Source of the DNA: Thermoplasmata archaeon
GTDB taxonomy: Archaea; Thermoplasmatota; Thermoplasmata; Thermoplasmatales; Thermoplasmataceae
NCBI GenBank assembly: GCA_021794355.1
Contig: JAJYRA010000029.1
Span: 1-64,000 of the forward strand
Direction: 5' to 3'
DNA length: 64,000 nt
Of this stretch, positions 63,454 to 64,000 are shown one piece after another. The stretch's first letter is position 1. Each line of letters opens with the position of its first letter. Under the pieces are notes generated by a model. It saw only the letters and a program-made list of their open reading frames with translations, ran no database searches and was not told the DNA's origin. The position numbers and the translations under genes were made by a program.

Positions 63454-63991
63454 TGTAATATGCCAACCTGTAAAGTCTTACCCCAATGCCAACTATGAAA
63501 AGCAGTGCCCCAAGACCCATTCCAAAACCAGCTTCCTGCATAAGGTTTGTTGGGTTAGCCTGGATCATTAACCACAGTATTTCGACAGAAATAATGAAGA
63601 GAATGGACATTATGAAATTAACCGACTTCTGGCTGATCTGAATTCCCTTAACAGGATTTGGAGTTTGCATTGACAGATGGGCATAGTTTGAAGATTTCAT
63701 TGTTCCAAAGGCTGCAAAGGCGGTTGCTGCACCATATGCACCAACACTCAGGGTGTTTGTTATGTTGATGCCATGCATAAGGTTTCCAAGTTCCATTGCA
63801 AGTTCGAAGATACCGAGAGATAGAAGAATTACAAAAACGATGAAAGAGCCAGTTAATTTAACCAGTGAAGTCTTGAAAGCGCCCTTCCTGTAAAGATGCC
63901 CGAATGCCAGGAAGAAACCCATGACTATTACAAATGGTGGTACCAGAACGATTGCTACTCCTGTATTGTTTATTGGTATCCCTGGTGCCAT
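63446..63991 (-). CDS. Membrane protein, about five TM (may extend past window)
   Basis: A 181-residue membrane protein from ATG 63991, with GGGGAG-like ribosome-binding site directly before it at the window edge; the frame may extend further, as a GTG at 63994 is in frame. Five hydrophobic segments are visible. I recognise no family. The stop overlaps the start of the crotonase-like gene, so the two form an operon. Confidence 0.6.
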   Translation of the reverse strand: MAPGIPINNTGVAIVLVPPFVIVMGFFLAFGHLYRKGAFKTSLVKLTGSFIVFVILLSLGIFELAMELGNLMHGINITNTLSVGAYGAATAFAAFGTMKSSNYAHLSMQTPNPVKGIQISQKSVNFIMSILFIISVEILWLMIQANPTNLMQEAGFGMGLGALLFIVGIGVRLYRLAYYNE

Positions 63992-64000
63992 CACTCCCCA

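Overview
The window is chromosomal DNA of an archaeon. Supporting genes are EF-1A, uS10, EF-2, eS1, L10e, Rpo11, aIF5A, Orc1/Cdc6 and a PINA-type PIN-ATPase; starts are often leaderless or GTG/TTG. A thermopsin-type surface protein, acid-tolerance genes (glutamate decarboxylase), an AT-rich sequence and an intron-bearing elongator tRNA-Met point to an acidophile of the Thermoplasmatales (Ferroplasma/Cuniculiplasma-like). That placement is inference; no rRNA gene is present to settle it.

Layout. 0-0.3 kb: tail of an IS605-type TnpB. 1-6.5 kb: rpo11-trmG10 pair, MscS channel, SppA-like peptidase, and a three-gene sulfide:quinone-oxidoreductase-like/DUF1641/OsmC operon. 6.8-13 kb: translation block on the minus strand (tuf, rps10, fusA, threonine-synthase-like gene), then eS1 and tRNA-Met on the plus strand. 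13-24.5 kb: PaiB-like flavoprotein, a 12-TM membrane protein divergent from heme O synthase, three MFS transporters, an Lrp/AsnC regulator divergent from an archaeal asparagine synthetase, the PIN-KH ATPase, and a stand-alone asparagine-synthase PP-loop domain. 24.6-33 kb: accessory island with IS remnants, an AbiEi/AbiEii-like pair, a DUF4143 ATPase, DUF2080-like relics and a PD-(D/E)XK nuclease-like gene. 33-38 kb: radical SAM/SPASM protein, RmuC, exonuclease III, EamA transporter, DUF427, FMN reductase. 38-44 kb: a collapsed DHA2 transporter next to a MarR regulator, glutamate decarboxylase, VapBC-like pair, tRNA-Pro. 45-46.3 kb: aIF5A overlapping agmatinase. 46.6-51.8 kb: a 1578-residue thermopsin mosaic with a small membrane partner. 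52-64 kb: zinc-ribbon membrane proteins, L10e, a zinc-less AlaX homologue, FolC, Orc1/Cdc6, UPF0173 hydrolase, LysE, PdxS, DUF92, and a crotonase-like gene coupled to a membrane protein.

The least expected structures are a 133-bp element with 17-bp terminal inverted repeats, present three times at identical length, once supplying the stop codons of two convergent genes; an AbiEi/AbiEii-like pair in one reading frame split by a single TAA with no usual start codon for the second part; an AlaX homologue that has lost all four zinc ligands; a sulfide:quinone-oxidoreductase-like protein with no cysteine; and a tRNA-Pro with C at position 55. I saw no CRISPR array, no rRNA and no clear replication origin.
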